Notes: generated from the letters alone by a model not told the origin. A stretch of 64,000 bases of DNA from Neisseria dumasiana (GCF_022870885.1 NZ_CP091509.1:2294001-2358000), one strand, 5' to 3'. Positions 8,589 through 17,688 are shown, counted from the first letter of the stretch. Numbers and translations are program-made.

Positions 8589-8714
8589 ATGGCCAGCAAC
8601 TACAACACCCGCAACCGCGCCGCCGAAGTGTTGGTAAACGGCGCAGAAGCCAAACTCATCCGCCGCCGCGAAACCATCGAACAGCAACTTGCCAACGAAC
8701 AAGCCTGTTTATAA
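8589..8714 (+). pseudogene. Unrecognised gene fragment
   Basis: A short open frame encodes MASNYNTRNRAAEVLVNGAE, then AKLIRRRETIEQQLANEQ and a stop. Its codon use and amphipathic helical character resemble real coding sequence, unlike the flanking repeats. However, it starts and stops abruptly between repeat elements and has no ribosome-binding site. The frame is open upstream through a GTAGGTCGG palindrome, which is unlikely to be coding. I do not recognise the family. Most likely it is the internal or N-terminal remnant of a longer gene cut by insertions; a real 41-residue peptide is less likely. Confidence 0.35.
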
Positions 8715-8754
8715 CGAATATCGGCCATAGCGTTTTAAATCGTTGAGATGTGAT

Positions 8755-8814
8755 AAGGCCGTCTGAAAATGAATTGCCCAAAGTTTAAAGGGCGGTTTAT
8801 TTTCAGACGGCCTT
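8755..8814. terminator. DUS-pair hairpin
   Basis: AAGGCCGTCTGAAAAT at 8755-8770 is perfectly complementary to 8799-8814, and the loop contains a second short stem (GCCC/GGGC). It is a plausible transcription end after the gene remnant. Confidence 0.6.
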
Positions 8815-8852
8815 ATTGCTTCTCAAGGCTTGATCAATACATTAGCGAAAAG

Positions 8853-8872
8853 TCGGATACAAGTATCCGACC
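8853..8872. repeat. GTCGGATACAAGTATCCGAC palindrome
   Basis: A near-perfect 20-base palindrome related to the one at 8518-8545, followed by CTATGAG. Confidence 0.5.
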
Positions 8873-8896
8873 TATGAGAACTTGATCAATGCACCG

Positions 8897-8981
8897 GTAG
8901 GGTGTGTGGCATAGCCACGCACGCGGTTTTAGTTCAGATCGGCAAACAACGCGCGCGCGTCAAAGGTACACACCCTACATG
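8897..8981. repeat. GTAGGGTGTGT inverted-terminus repeat
   Basis: Opens GTAGGGTGTGTGG and closes ACACACCCTAC, enclosing a GC-rich centre with GCACGCGGTTTTAG and an alternating CGCGCGCG run. It looks like a small non-coding repeat element of about 85 bp. Confidence 0.5.
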
Positions 8982-9042
8982 CAGGCTACTGTTTACTACG
9001 ACTTGCTACTTAGAGCCGGTGGATAAGCTTTTTAGCTTTTCT

Positions 9043-9936
9043 TTACATCTCTTTATCTTTTTCTGACTCTGTATCTTTTCCTGACTCTGTATCTTTTCCT
9101 GACCCTGTTTCTGTTCCTAACTCTCCGTGAACAACGGCACCCTCTAAACGATGGGCATAGAAATATACTAAAGCTGCCGGAAAAACCCAAATACATATAA
9201 CAAAAGAAACTAAAGAAAACGGCAATATTTCTTGCTTAATCTCAAAATTCAAAGTATGCCAAATAATAATGGCAAGCAATATTTCTAAAAGCAATATCAG
9301 AGCTGTATTGCCGTGCTCTCTCAAATGCTTATATGATTCTGTAAACTCTTTGGTTATTTCACCTTTTTTCCCTCTCTGTATAGCTAATTTCATTAAGTGC
9401 TCTTTATATGAGTTAAATTCTTTACATAATAAATGTATTAAAATATACGAAAACAACAATACAGGAAACAAAAAATATCCTATTGCACTTATCCCAAACC
9501 CTAAGATTTGAAATAAACCTGAAATAATTGCCATTAAAAATAAAATAATTATTAAGGTTTTACAATAAAGTATTCTTTTCGGCTCATTCATAAGTAAATG
9601 TCTGATTGCATGAATAACCAAAACCGGATAAGAAGCGATATAGCAATATAATGTACCGAATAACAACCAACCAACTAAGCTGGCTGTATTAAATTTATCT
9701 GCGCTACCAAATTTCAACATGGGTAAATAAGCTTCTATGATTCCTTGCTTACCAACACTTAAATTAGCTCCCAATACTTCATATCCACTAAAACTAAAAT
9801 AATTTATCAACACCCCATCTTCGCTAATTTTAATATGCTGATTAAACCACATTAAAATAAACATTCCGGCAATTGAAGGTACTAAATAGCGGACTAAATA
9901 GTTTTCCCACCATCGTGTTCCATTGCTATTACTCAT
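9043..9936 (-). CDS. AT-rich gene for unknown multi-pass membrane protein with acidic repeat tail
   Basis: 297 residues, start ATG 9936 after AAGGAAACAAT. Hydrophobic segments lie at about 11-27, 83-108, 120-142, 146-170, 208-225 and 236-262, so it is an integral membrane protein. I do not recognise the family. After the last helix there is a charged tail with GSGKDTESGKDTESEKDKE, encoded by an 18-base tandem repeat (see 9060-9120). Base composition is far more AT-rich than the neighbouring polA, and the gene borders a repeat-rich region. Both suggest acquisition by transfer. No partner gene of similar composition is adjacent, so no system can be inferred. Confidence 0.7.
   Translation of the reverse strand: MSNSNGTRWWENYLVRYLVPSIAGMFILMWFNQHIKISEDGVLINYFSFSGYEVLGANLSVGKQGIIEAYLPMLKFGSADKFNTASLVGWLLFGTLYCYIASYPVLVIHAIRHLLMNEPKRILYCKTLIIILFLMAIISGLFQILGFGISAIGYFLFPVLLFSYILIHLLCKEFNSYKEHLMKLAIQRGKKGEITKEFTESYKHLREHGNTALILLLEILLAIIIWHTLNFEIKQEILPFSLVSFVICIWVFPAALVYFYAHRLEGAVVHGELGTETGSGKDTESGKDTESEKDKEM
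9060..9120. repeat. 18-bp tandem repeat in C-terminal codons
   Basis: The unit TGACTCTGTATCTTTTCC is repeated about three times with the last copies diverged (CTGACCCTGTTTCTGTTCC). On the minus strand it encodes GKDTES repeats. Because 18 is a multiple of three, changes in copy number would alter tail length without a frameshift. Confidence 0.75.
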
Positions 9937-9987
9937 ATTGTTTCCTTTTTAGTCAGTTTAATAAAAGTCGATCCGGCCTACGGCAAA

Positions 9988-12771
9988 TCAATGCGCCTCT
10001 TCCCAATTCTCCCCCACACCCACTTCGGCCACCAGCGGCACGCCCAGCATGCCATTGGCCACGCCGGCCATAATCTCGGGCAGTTTTGTTTTCACTAAAT
10101 CCCGTTCTGATTCGGGCACTTCCAGCACCAATTCGTCGTGCACTTGCATGATGAGTTTGCTTTGGAGGCCGTCTGAAACGAGCCAGTTGCGCACGGCGAT
10201 CATGGCGCGCTTGATGAGGTCGGAGGCGGTGCCTTGCATGGGGGCGTTGATGGCGGCGCGTTCGGCTCCGGCGCGGGCGTTGGCGTTTTTGTTGTGGATG
10301 TCGGGCAGGTAGAGGCGGCGGCCGAACAGGGTTTCTACGTAACCTTGGGCGGCGGCTTGTTCTTTGGTGCGCTGCATGTAGTCGGCCACGCCGGGGTAGC
10401 GGGCGAAGTAGCGGTCGATGAAGTTTTTGGCGGAAAGGTTGTCAATGCCCAGTGATTTGGCGAGGCCGTATTGGCCCATGCCGTAGATGAGGCCGAAGTT
10501 GATGGTTTTGGCGTAGCGGCGCTGTTCGCTGCTCACGTTCTCTTGGGCGACGCCGAACACTTCGGCGGCGGTGCGGCGGTGGATGTCTTCGCCGTTTTTA
10601 AAGGCTTCGATAAGGGTTTTGTCGCCGCTTAAATGTGCCATGATGCGCAGTTCGATTTGGGAATAGTCGGCGGACACGATTACGCTGCCTGCGGGGGCGG
10701 TAAAGGCGCGGCGCACGCGGCGGCCTTCTTCGGTGCGGATGGGGATGTTTTGCAGGTTGGGGTTGTTGCTGGCGAGCCGCCCGGTGATGGCGACGGCTTG
10801 GGCGTAGGTGGTGTGCACGCGGCCGGTGTGCGGGTTGATCATTTCGGGCAGTTTGTCGGTGTAGGTGGACTTGAGTTTGGCCAGGCCGCGGTTTTGTAAG
10901 ATGATTTTGGGCAGCGGGTAGTCGAGCGCAAGCTGTTCGAGCACGGCTTCGTTGGTGGAAATGCCGCCGGACGCGGTTTTTTTCAGCCCTTTGGTGGGAA
11001 TGCCCATTTTGTCGAACAGGATTTCTTGCAATTGTTTGGGCGAATTGAGGTTGAAGGGCTGGCCTGCGGCTTCGTAGGCTTGCTGCTCCAGTGCCAGCAG
11101 TTGGGTGCCGAGTTCATGGCTTTGTTGGGCGAGTTCGTTTTTATCGATGAGTACGCCGTTGCGCTCCATTTCAAACAGCACTTGGGCCACGGGCAGCTCC
11201 ATGTTTTGATACATTTCCAGCTGTTTTTCGTCCATTTGTGCTTTCAGCCAGCCTTCGATACGCAGGGCGAAATCGGCATCTTGGGCGGCGTATTCGGTGG
11301 CTTGTTCGAGGCCGACATCGGCAAACGAAATCTGCTTGGCACCTTTGCCGCACAGGGATTCGTAGGTGATGGTGGGCAGGCCGAGCCAGCGTTCGGAAAG
11401 TTCGTCGAGGCCGTGCCCCAAGTGGCTTTCGATAATATAAGATGCAAGCATGGCATCGCCGGCAATGCCGTTCAGCTCAATGCCGTAGTTGGCGAAAATG
11501 TGTTGGTCGTATTTGAGGTTTTGGCCGATTTTTTTCAGACAGGCATTCTCCAAATGGGGTTTCAGACGGCCTAATACGTCTTGCAAATCAAGCTGTTCGG
11601 GCGCGGCGGTGGGTGTGTGGCCGAGCGGGATATACACGGCTTCGCCTGCTTTGAAAGCGATGCTGATGCCGACGAGCTGGGCTTCCATCGGGTTGAGGCT
11701 GGTGGTTTCGGTGTCGATGCCGATGGTGTCGGCTTGCGACAATTTGCTCAGCAGGGCGGCGAATTGGCTTTCGGCGGTAACGGCTTGATAATCCAGCGTT
11801 TCAGGGGCTTGGACGATGCCTATTTCCTTTTCAGACGGCCTCTCGGCAGCAAGCGCAGCCTGTTCGCCGATATGCGCCACGCCGAACAAATCGCTGTTGC
11901 CTTCGTGCATGCGCTCTTCGGCTTCTTTCAGCCAAGTGCGGAAGTTGAGGCGTTTGAATTCCACCGCCAGTTGCGACCATTTCGGCGTGGTGCGGCGCAG
12001 GCTTTCGAGGCCGTCTGAAAGATCGCCGTGCAAATCCACATCGGTTTTGATGGTCACGAGTTGGTAAGACAGGGGCAGCTGCGGCAGCGCGGCTTGCAGG
12101 TTTTCGCCGACTTTACCTTTGATTTCAGACGCATTCTCCATCACGTTTTGCAGCGTGCCGTATTGATCCAGCCATTTCACGGCGGTTTTGGGGCCGCATT
12201 TGTCCACGCCCGGCACGTTGTCCACCTTGTCGCCGATTAAGGTCAGATAATCAATGATTTGGTCGGGGCGCACGCCGAATTTGTTTTTCACGCCTTCAAT
12301 GTCGAGCTTTTCGTTGCTCATGGTGTTGACGAGGGTAACGTGCTCGGACACCAGCTGCGCCATATCCTTATCACCGGTGGAAATCACCACGTTCCAGCCC
12401 GCTTCCTCGCCTTGCTTGGCCAGCGTGCCGATCACGTCGTCGGCTTCCACATCCGGCACAATCAGCACCGGCCAGCCCATCAGCCGCACCAGTTCGGGCA
12501 GCATTTCGGCTTGCGGGCGCAGTTCGTCGGGCATCGGCGGGCGTGTGGCTTTGTAGTCGGGATACATCTTGTGGCGGAAATTTTCGCCTTTGGCATCAAA
12601 CACCACCGCGCAATAGTCGTGCACATAATCGGCACGCAGGCGGCGCAGCATGTTGAGCACGCCGTAAAGCGCGCCGGTGGACGTGCCGTCGGGCGCGGTA
12701 AGCGGTGCCATGGCATGAAACGCGCGGTAGAGATAGGAAGAGCCGTCAACAAGAAGAAGGGTTTGGGACAT
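9988..12771 (-). CDS. polA: DNA polymerase I
   Basis: 927 residues, three domains. The 5' nuclease (about 1-290) begins LVDGSSYLYRAFHA. The 3'-5' exonuclease (about 315-500) keeps its acidic residues in IGIDTETTSLNP, in GQNLKYDQHIF and in YAAQDADFA, so proofreading should be active. The polymerase domain (about 540-927) has motif A (SADYSQIELRIMAHLSGD), the O-helix motif B (RRYAKTINFGLIYGMG) and motif C (QVHDEL). It fills gaps in repair and removes Okazaki primers. The length matches E. coli PolA. Several AG-DUS copies are embedded in the coding sequence. The gene appears monocistronic, and a DUS precedes its start. Confidence 0.97.
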   Translation of the reverse strand: MSQTLLLVDGSSYLYRAFHAMAPLTAPDGTSTGALYGVLNMLRRLRADYVHDYCAVVFDAKGENFRHKMYPDYKATRPPMPDELRPQAEMLPELVRLMGWPVLIVPDVEADDVIGTLAKQGEEAGWNVVISTGDKDMAQLVSEHVTLVNTMSNEKLDIEGVKNKFGVRPDQIIDYLTLIGDKVDNVPGVDKCGPKTAVKWLDQYGTLQNVMENASEIKGKVGENLQAALPQLPLSYQLVTIKTDVDLHGDLSDGLESLRRTTPKWSQLAVEFKRLNFRTWLKEAEERMHEGNSDLFGVAHIGEQAALAAERPSEKEIGIVQAPETLDYQAVTAESQFAALLSKLSQADTIGIDTETTSLNPMEAQLVGISIAFKAGEAVYIPLGHTPTAAPEQLDLQDVLGRLKPHLENACLKKIGQNLKYDQHIFANYGIELNGIAGDAMLASYIIESHLGHGLDELSERWLGLPTITYESLCGKGAKQISFADVGLEQATEYAAQDADFALRIEGWLKAQMDEKQLEMYQNMELPVAQVLFEMERNGVLIDKNELAQQSHELGTQLLALEQQAYEAAGQPFNLNSPKQLQEILFDKMGIPTKGLKKTASGGISTNEAVLEQLALDYPLPKIILQNRGLAKLKSTYTDKLPEMINPHTGRVHTTYAQAVAITGRLASNNPNLQNIPIRTEEGRRVRRAFTAPAGSVIVSADYSQIELRIMAHLSGDKTLIEAFKNGEDIHRRTAAEVFGVAQENVSSEQRRYAKTINFGLIYGMGQYGLAKSLGIDNLSAKNFIDRYFARYPGVADYMQRTKEQAAAQGYVETLFGRRLYLPDIHNKNANARAGAERAAINAPMQGTASDLIKRAMIAVRNWLVSDGLQSKLIMQVHDELVLEVPESERDLVKTKLPEIMAGVANGMLGVPLVAEVGVGENWEEAH

Positions 12772-13152
12772 GGTAAGGCCGTCTGAAAAGGTTATAGATG
12801 GGTGGATTATAACGGAATCAATCAGAAACGGCGGCGGACGGGGCGATTGCCTCCCTATCGATTCAAGGCCGTCTGAAAAACATGAACCCTCACTTTTCAG
12901 ACGGCCTTAGACAGATTGGTTTGGCACTACCCATGCTTCGTTCCATTCAAAAAAACGGCGGCGAAACGCTGTTTTGAAACAAGGCAAACTCACACCGCAC
13001 ACGGGCTAAATTTCATAGCCATAGGTAATAAAAACACACAAATCACACCGAACAGCCCCCAATCCCTACCGTCAGCCCCGGCTTGCTTCCCATGCCGTCT
13101 GAAAAACCTTAAAATGCCCAATCCTTTAATAATAACGTTCAATTACAACACT
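12772..13152. other. Divergent intergenic region polA / zinc-ribbon gene
   Basis: About 380 bases containing a DUS just before polA, a DUS hairpin at 12865-12908, and an AT-rich end. It must hold promoters for both divergent genes; I cannot place them with confidence. An ATG at 13092 lies within an ATGCCGTCTGAA form of the DUS. Confidence 0.45.
12865..12908. terminator. DUS-pair hairpin
   Basis: AAGGCCGTCTGAAAA at 12865-12879 pairs with 12894-12908 across a 14-base loop. It lies between divergent genes, so its role as terminator is uncertain; it may serve mainly for uptake. Confidence 0.5.
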
Positions 13153-13629
13153 ATGCCCGTCTGCGTCTGTCCTCACTGCAAAACCCGTTTGTGGGTTAAA
13201 GATACGCAACTGAATGTTGCGCAAGGTTTCGTGGTTTGCCGTAAATGCGAAGGCTTGTTTCAGGCCAAAAACCATATTGCCGAAACACCGAAAAACATCG
13301 ACCCCAGCCTGCTGTTGAACGCCGTTACCGATACCAAACTCGTGCATTCCATCGGCCCGCAGGTGCGTACGCGCAAAACTTTGTCGAAAAATGAAATTGC
13401 CGACCTGCTCGACAATATGCTGGTGAGCGATGCCCGCAATTCCGCCAAAGCCGCCACCGCCGTTAAAATGAAAAGCGCATCCAAACCGCAGCCGCCGCAG
13501 ATACCGGGGCCTGCGCCGATGCCTGCCCAAGAGCTGAGAAAAGACGGCTTTAACTGGACGTTGGCCACTTTGGTGGCGTTAACGGTATTGATTATGCAGC
13601 TTTTTTACTTGGTGTTACTGTTAAACTGA
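13153..13629 (+). CDS. MJ0042-type zinc-ribbon protein with C-terminal membrane helix
   Basis: 158 residues from ATG 13153. The N-terminus has two CxxC pairs (CPHC and CRKC, about residues 6-32) forming the MJ0042/zinc-ribbon fold common in proteobacterial membrane-anchored proteins. A Pro/Ala-rich linker follows, then one hydrophobic segment at about 136-157 at the very end, so the zinc ribbon is predicted to lie in the cytoplasm. The function is unknown. An in-frame ATG at 13114 is an alternative start, but the family normally begins a few residues before the first CxxC. It stops one base before argA's ATG, so translation of the two is probably coupled. Confidence 0.72.
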   Translation: MPVCVCPHCKTRLWVKDTQLNVAQGFVVCRKCEGLFQAKNHIAETPKNIDPSLLLNAVTDTKLVHSIGPQVRTRKTLSKNEIADLLDNMLVSDARNSAKAATAVKMKSASKPQPPQIPGPAPMPAQELRKDGFNWTLATLVALTVLIMQLFYLVLLLN

Positions 13630-13630
13630 G

Positions 13631-14947
13631 ATGACCGCATCCGTTGATTTTATCCGCGACTTTCGGGAAGCCGCGCCGTATATCCACTATTTGCGCGGCA
13701 AAACGCTGGTAGTAGGCATATCGAGCAGCCTGCTTTCCGGCCCGTCACTTCCCGCACTCGCCGCCGATTTGAACCTGATTGCCGGCTTGGGTGTGCGTTT
13801 GGTGGTGGTGCACGGTTCGCGCACGCAAATCAACGTATTGTCGGAAGCGGCCGGTATCGCGCCGCAATACCACAACGGCCGCCGCATCACCGACGAAACC
13901 GCATTGGTGTATGCCAAACAGGCTTGCGGCATAGTACGCAGCGATATCGAAGCCGCGCTTTCTTTCGGTCTTTCGCAAACCCCTTTGCGCGGCAAACCTC
14001 TGAATATTGCCGGCGGAAACTTCGTCTCGGCCCGCCCGCTCGGCGTGATAGACGGCATCGATATGGGCTACACCGGCGTAGTGCGTAAAATCAACACCGA
14101 AAACATAAGGCGAAATCTTGATGAAGGCGCGCTTGTGCTGATCAGCCCTCTGGGGCACTCGTTGAGCGGCAAAACATTCAATCTCAGCATGGGCGATATT
14201 GCAGAAAGCACAGCCATTGCCCTTCAGGCCGAAAAATTAATCTATATGGTGGAGCACGAAGGCATACTCGATGCAGGCGGCCAAGTGTTGTCCAATTTGT
14301 CTGCCCAAGAAGCCCGCAGTTTGCTGGAAAGCGGCAGCGTACACCCCGCTCAGCACCGCCTATTGCGATCTGCCGTTAACGCCGTGGAAAACGGCGTGCA
14401 GCGCACACAAATTCTCAGCGGTTCGCACAACGGCAGCCTGCTTGCCGAACTGTTTACCCGCCACGGTGTAGGCACATCGTTGGCACGCAATGCTTTTATG
14501 AGTATCCGTCAGGCGCAGAGCAGCGATATCCCCGACATAACCGCATTGGTACGCCCGCTGGAAGATCAAGGGATTCTGTTGCGCCGCAGCCGCGAATATC
14601 TCGAAAACCATATCGGTGAGTTTTCGGTTTTGGAACACGACCGCCAAATTTACGGTTGCGTTGCCCTGAAAACCTTTAGCGAAAAAACGTCGGGCGAGCT
14701 GGCCTGTTTGGTGGTATCGCCCGAAGCGCAAGACAGCGGTTACGGCGAGCTGCTGCTCGAACACCTGCTGAACCAAGCACGCAGCCGCGGCATAAACAGA
14801 TTGTTTGCTTTGTCCACCCATACCGGCGAATGGTTTCTCGAGCGCGGTTTTCAGACGGCCTCTCCGGAACAGCTGCCGCTTGAACGCCAACACGAATACC
14901 ATCAAAGCAAGCGGCAGTCGAAAGTGTTTGTGTATTCGATATCTTAG
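13631..14947 (+). CDS. argA: Amino-acid N-acetyltransferase (N-acetylglutamate synthase)
   Basis: 438 residues. An N-terminal amino-acid kinase-like domain (about 1-290, with VVVHGSRTQINVLSEAAG) is fused to a C-terminal GNAT acetyltransferase domain (about 293-438, with LACLVVSPEAQDSGYGELLL). It is the first step of arginine synthesis, making N-acetylglutamate from glutamate and acetyl-CoA. The kinase-like domain is normally the arginine feedback site. The length matches the classical E. coli/Neisseria enzyme. The start follows the preceding stop by one base. The near-end DUS (TTTTCAGACGGCCTCTCC) is translated as FQTASP. Confidence 0.93.
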   Translation: MTASVDFIRDFREAAPYIHYLRGKTLVVGISSSLLSGPSLPALAADLNLIAGLGVRLVVVHGSRTQINVLSEAAGIAPQYHNGRRITDETALVYAKQACGIVRSDIEAALSFGLSQTPLRGKPLNIAGGNFVSARPLGVIDGIDMGYTGVVRKINTENIRRNLDEGALVLISPLGHSLSGKTFNLSMGDIAESTAIALQAEKLIYMVEHEGILDAGGQVLSNLSAQEARSLLESGSVHPAQHRLLRSAVNAVENGVQRTQILSGSHNGSLLAELFTRHGVGTSLARNAFMSIRQAQSSDIPDITALVRPLEDQGILLRRSREYLENHIGEFSVLEHDRQIYGCVALKTFSEKTSGELACLVVSPEAQDSGYGELLLEHLLNQARSRGINRLFALSTHTGEWFLERGFQTASPEQLPLERQHEYHQSKRQSKVFVYSIS

Positions 14948-15190
14948 GGCGTATGGTGTCAATCATGAACACTATATAAATAAAATATTCAAAAAAACGG
15001 CTGTTTGTATCCATTGCACCTTGTGCCTAACGAACACCTAATTTCTACACGATATTATCTTGCGAAAATGTCTTATCCTGCCCTCGATCCGCAATCCTTG
15101 CGCTTGGTTGGGGCCGTCTGAAAAATGCTTTTGCGGCAAGCGGCACAACCGCCGCTTGTTTTGAAATACCACCGAGAAGATACACGATTT

Positions 15191-16501
15191 ATGTTTCGCC
15201 ACCCATCTATTCAGGCACGCCTTTCTGTTTTTCTTACCCTGATTATTCTCGCCACGGCGCTGATTTCAGGGGTGGTTACGTTCTACACCATGTTTGAAGA
15301 AGCAGAGGAACTGCAAGACGATATGCTCAAGCAGGCCGCGCTGCTCACCAGAAAAGACGAATTGCCCGAAGAAGCGGGTTATACCGATATCGATAACGAT
15401 ACCCGCGTTTACATCCAACCCGTTAACGACAACAGCCGCTTCAATATTCCGCTCGATGCCGAAGAAGGTTTTTTCGATACCACCGACAAGCAGAAAAAAA
15501 AGCCTTACCGCGCCTATATCCACCGTTATGAAGACGGTACGCTTGTGGCCTTTATCCAAGAAACCGAATTCCGCGACGACGTGGCTTACGACAGTGCTTG
15601 GTTTGCCGTGTTACCGCTGCTGGCATTGGTGCCGGTTGCCGTGTTGCTGACCATGCTGATTATCCATCTCAGCTTAAGACCGATTTCGCGTTTGTCGGAG
15701 CAGGCGGAAAACCGTAGCGATAATGACTTTTCTCCATTGTCCACCCATAAAATCCCCATGGAAATTTTCGGCTTTACCGAAGCCATCAACCATTTGTTGC
15801 AAAGAGTGGGCGAAAGCATACGCCAGCAGCAACGCTTTATTGCCGATGCCGCACACGAATTGAGATCACCGATGACGGCATTGTCTTTACAGGCGGAGCG
15901 TTTGTCGGGCAAAGGGCTGCCCGAAGATACGGCGGCATTGGTGGACGACTTGCGCGAGGGCATCCGCCGCAACCGCCGTCTTTTGGAACAACTGCTTTCT
16001 ATGGCACGGGCGCAGGCACACGAAAACCATACCACCCAAAACATTAATTTGGCTAAATTCTGCCAACGTTTGGTGCAGGATTTATATCCGCTGGCAGAAG
16101 GAAAAAACATAGATTTGGGTGCAGATTGCGAAGGCAAAGAAATCTGCGTGGATGAAACCGAAATCTATACATTAATCAAAACCTTGTTGGAAAACGCCAT
16201 TCTCTACACCCCCGAAAACGGCAGGGTGGATCTGACGGCGAAAGTGGACGGCCGCGGTTTGTATTTGGAAGTGGAAGATAACGGCCCCGGCATCCCGCCC
16301 GAAGAGCGCGAGCGTGTATTTGACCCGTTTTACCGCGTGCTCGGCAGCGGCACCGAAGGCAGCGGCTTGGGTTTGTCGATTGCCAAAACAATTGCGGAAC
16401 GCTACGGCGGCACCATTTCTTTATCGGATTCGTCCCGCTTCGGGCAAGGTTTGAAGGTAAGTGTATGGCTGCCTCAAGGCGGTGTAAACTGCGGTTGTTA
16501 A
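15191..16501 (+). CDS. Sensor histidine kinase, no adjacent response regulator
   Basis: 436 residues from ATG 15191 (an upstream in-frame ATG at 15125 sits in DUS-flanking DNA and is less likely). Two membrane helices (about 12-33 and 136-160) enclose a periplasmic sensor region rich in acidic residues. HAMP-like sequence follows to about 210. The phosphoacceptor is His222 in FIADAAHELRSPMTAL. The N box (Asn335), DNGPGIPPEE and GSGLGLSIAK form the ATP-binding domain. It resembles the PmrB/QseC group of EnvZ-like kinases. Unusually, no response regulator is next to it: upstream is argA, downstream mlaF. Its partner must be elsewhere. The acidic periplasmic domain could sense cations or peptides, which is inference. 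Confidence 0.88.
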   Translation: MFRHPSIQARLSVFLTLIILATALISGVVTFYTMFEEAEELQDDMLKQAALLTRKDELPEEAGYTDIDNDTRVYIQPVNDNSRFNIPLDAEEGFFDTTDKQKKKPYRAYIHRYEDGTLVAFIQETEFRDDVAYDSAWFAVLPLLALVPVAVLLTMLIIHLSLRPISRLSEQAENRSDNDFSPLSTHKIPMEIFGFTEAINHLLQRVGESIRQQQRFIADAAHELRSPMTALSLQAERLSGKGLPEDTAALVDDLREGIRRNRRLLEQLLSMARAQAHENHTTQNINLAKFCQRLVQDLYPLAEGKNIDLGADCEGKEICVDETEIYTLIKTLLENAILYTPENGRVDLTAKVDGRGLYLEVEDNGPGIPPEERERVFDPFYRVLGSGTEGSGLGLSIAKTIAERYGGTISLSDSSRFGQGLKVSVWLPQGGVNCGC

Positions 16502-16506
16502 CACAC

Positions 16507-16578
16507 GAGACTTTTGCAAAATCCCCATCTTCGGTGCACTTCTGCACTGCATCTACATCCGGGGTTTTGCAAAAGTCT
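16507..16578. repeat. Short GAGACTTTTGC palindromic repeat, likely terminator
   Basis: AGACTTTTGCAAAATCCCC on the left is complementary to GGGGTTTTGCAAAAGTCT on the right, with a 35-base centre containing GTGCACTTCTGCACTGC. It is an internally deleted member of the family at 47150-47287 and 56159-56301. Its position 6 bases after the kinase stop codon suggests it also ends that transcript. Confidence 0.7.
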
Positions 16579-16878
16579 TATCGTATTTTTCATTCACAAA
16601 GCATAAAATTGTCATATTGCCGTGCGCATTGAAGGGGGCATCAACAACCGTTCTGCCGCATAATATCCGCAGATGCCGTCTGAAATCTTAATCATGCCGT
16701 TCATCGCGCGATGATTTAGCTTGTTGTATTTTTTGCCTTATTTTCATTCATCGATAAGCAGAATGATTTCAGTAATTTACATACAGTAGTGTATTTTTGC
16801 ATGAAAAGGCCGTCTGAAAAATTGCCCATGCCACCCTTAAGTTATTAAAATGCATTTCTTTCAACACACATCACACGC
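16579..16878. other. Upstream region of the mla operon
   Basis: About 300 AT-rich bases with an ATGCCGTCTGAA-type DUS (16673-16684), an AG-type DUS near 16808 and no gene. It presumably contains the mla promoter; several TATAAT-like runs exist, and I cannot choose between them. Confidence 0.4.
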
Positions 16879-17685
16879 ATGACCACCACCCCCTTCATTG
16901 AAATGAAAAACGTGGCGTTTGCCTATGGCGACCGCCCGATTCTTCAAAACATCAATTTCACTATCCAACAAGGTAACTTTGCAGCCGTAATGGGCGGTTC
17001 GGGCAGCGGCAAAACCACGCTGATGCGCCTGATTACCGGCCAGATTCATCCGCAGCAGGGGCAAGTGCTGGTGGAAGGGCGCGACTTGGCCAAGCTGAAT
17101 GCCGAAGAGCTTTACGAACACCGCCGCCGTATGGGTGTGCTGTTCCAACACGGCGCGCTGTTTACCGATTTGTCGGTGTTCGACAATGTGGCTTTCCCGA
17201 TGCGTGAGCTGACCAAACTGCCCGAAGCGGTTATCCGCGATTTGGTTATATTGAAGTTGAACGCCGTCGGTTTGCGCGGCATAGAAAAGCTGATGCCGTC
17301 TGAACTTTCCGGCGGTATGGCACGGCGCGTCGCTCTGGCCAGAACGATTGCGCTCGACCCCGAAATCATGATTTACGATGAGCCGTTTACCGGTCTCGAC
17401 CCGATTTCTCTAGGTGTGATTGCCCATTTGATCAGCCGTGCCAATAAAGCTCTGCGCTCCACCAGTGTGATGGTAACGCACGATATCGAGCAATCGTTGG
17501 CGATTGTGAATCAAGTGATTTTTTTGGCACACGGCGAGATTGTGTTTTCCGGTTCGCCCGAAGAAATGCGCAGCCTCGATTCTCCGTGGGTGCAGCAGTT
17601 TATCGGCGGCCTGCCCAACGGCCCCGTGCCGTTCCGCTATCCGGCGCAAACAGATTTGCGTGAGGATTTGCTGGGTGCGAAATAA
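16879..17685 (+). CDS. mlaF: Phospholipid ABC transporter ATP-binding protein MlaF
   Basis: 268 residues. The Walker A motif GGSGSGKTT is at 39-47, the signature LSGGMARRVALARTI near 140, and Walker B IMIYDEPFTGLDP follows, then the H-loop MVTHD. It is the ATPase of the MlaFEDB complex, which moves phospholipids between the inner membrane and the outer membrane via MlaC and MlaA to keep outer-leaflet lipid asymmetry. It is first of a six-gene run with mlaE, D, C, B and A. An ATGCCGTCTGAA DUS lies within the coding sequence just before the signature motif (17293-17304). A DUS hairpin and 160 bases separate it from mlaE. Confidence 0.95.
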   Translation: MTTTPFIEMKNVAFAYGDRPILQNINFTIQQGNFAAVMGGSGSGKTTLMRLITGQIHPQQGQVLVEGRDLAKLNAEELYEHRRRMGVLFQHGALFTDLSVFDNVAFPMRELTKLPEAVIRDLVILKLNAVGLRGIEKLMPSELSGGMARRVALARTIALDPEIMIYDEPFTGLDPISLGVIAHLISRANKALRSTSVMVTHDIEQSLAIVNQVIFLAHGEIVFSGSPEEMRSLDSPWVQQFIGGLPNGPVPFRYPAQTDLREDLLGAK

Positions 17686-17688
17686 GTT

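Larger units (their letters stand above)
8289..9042. other. Repeat-rich accessory intergenic region
   Basis: About 750 bases with no intact gene. It holds a DUS pair (8404-8434), short palindromes (8518-8545, 8850-8876, 8897-8981), a gene fragment (8589-8714) and a DUS hairpin (8755-8814). This density of repeats next to an AT-rich unknown gene suggests a site of repeated insertion and deletion. Confidence 0.5.
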
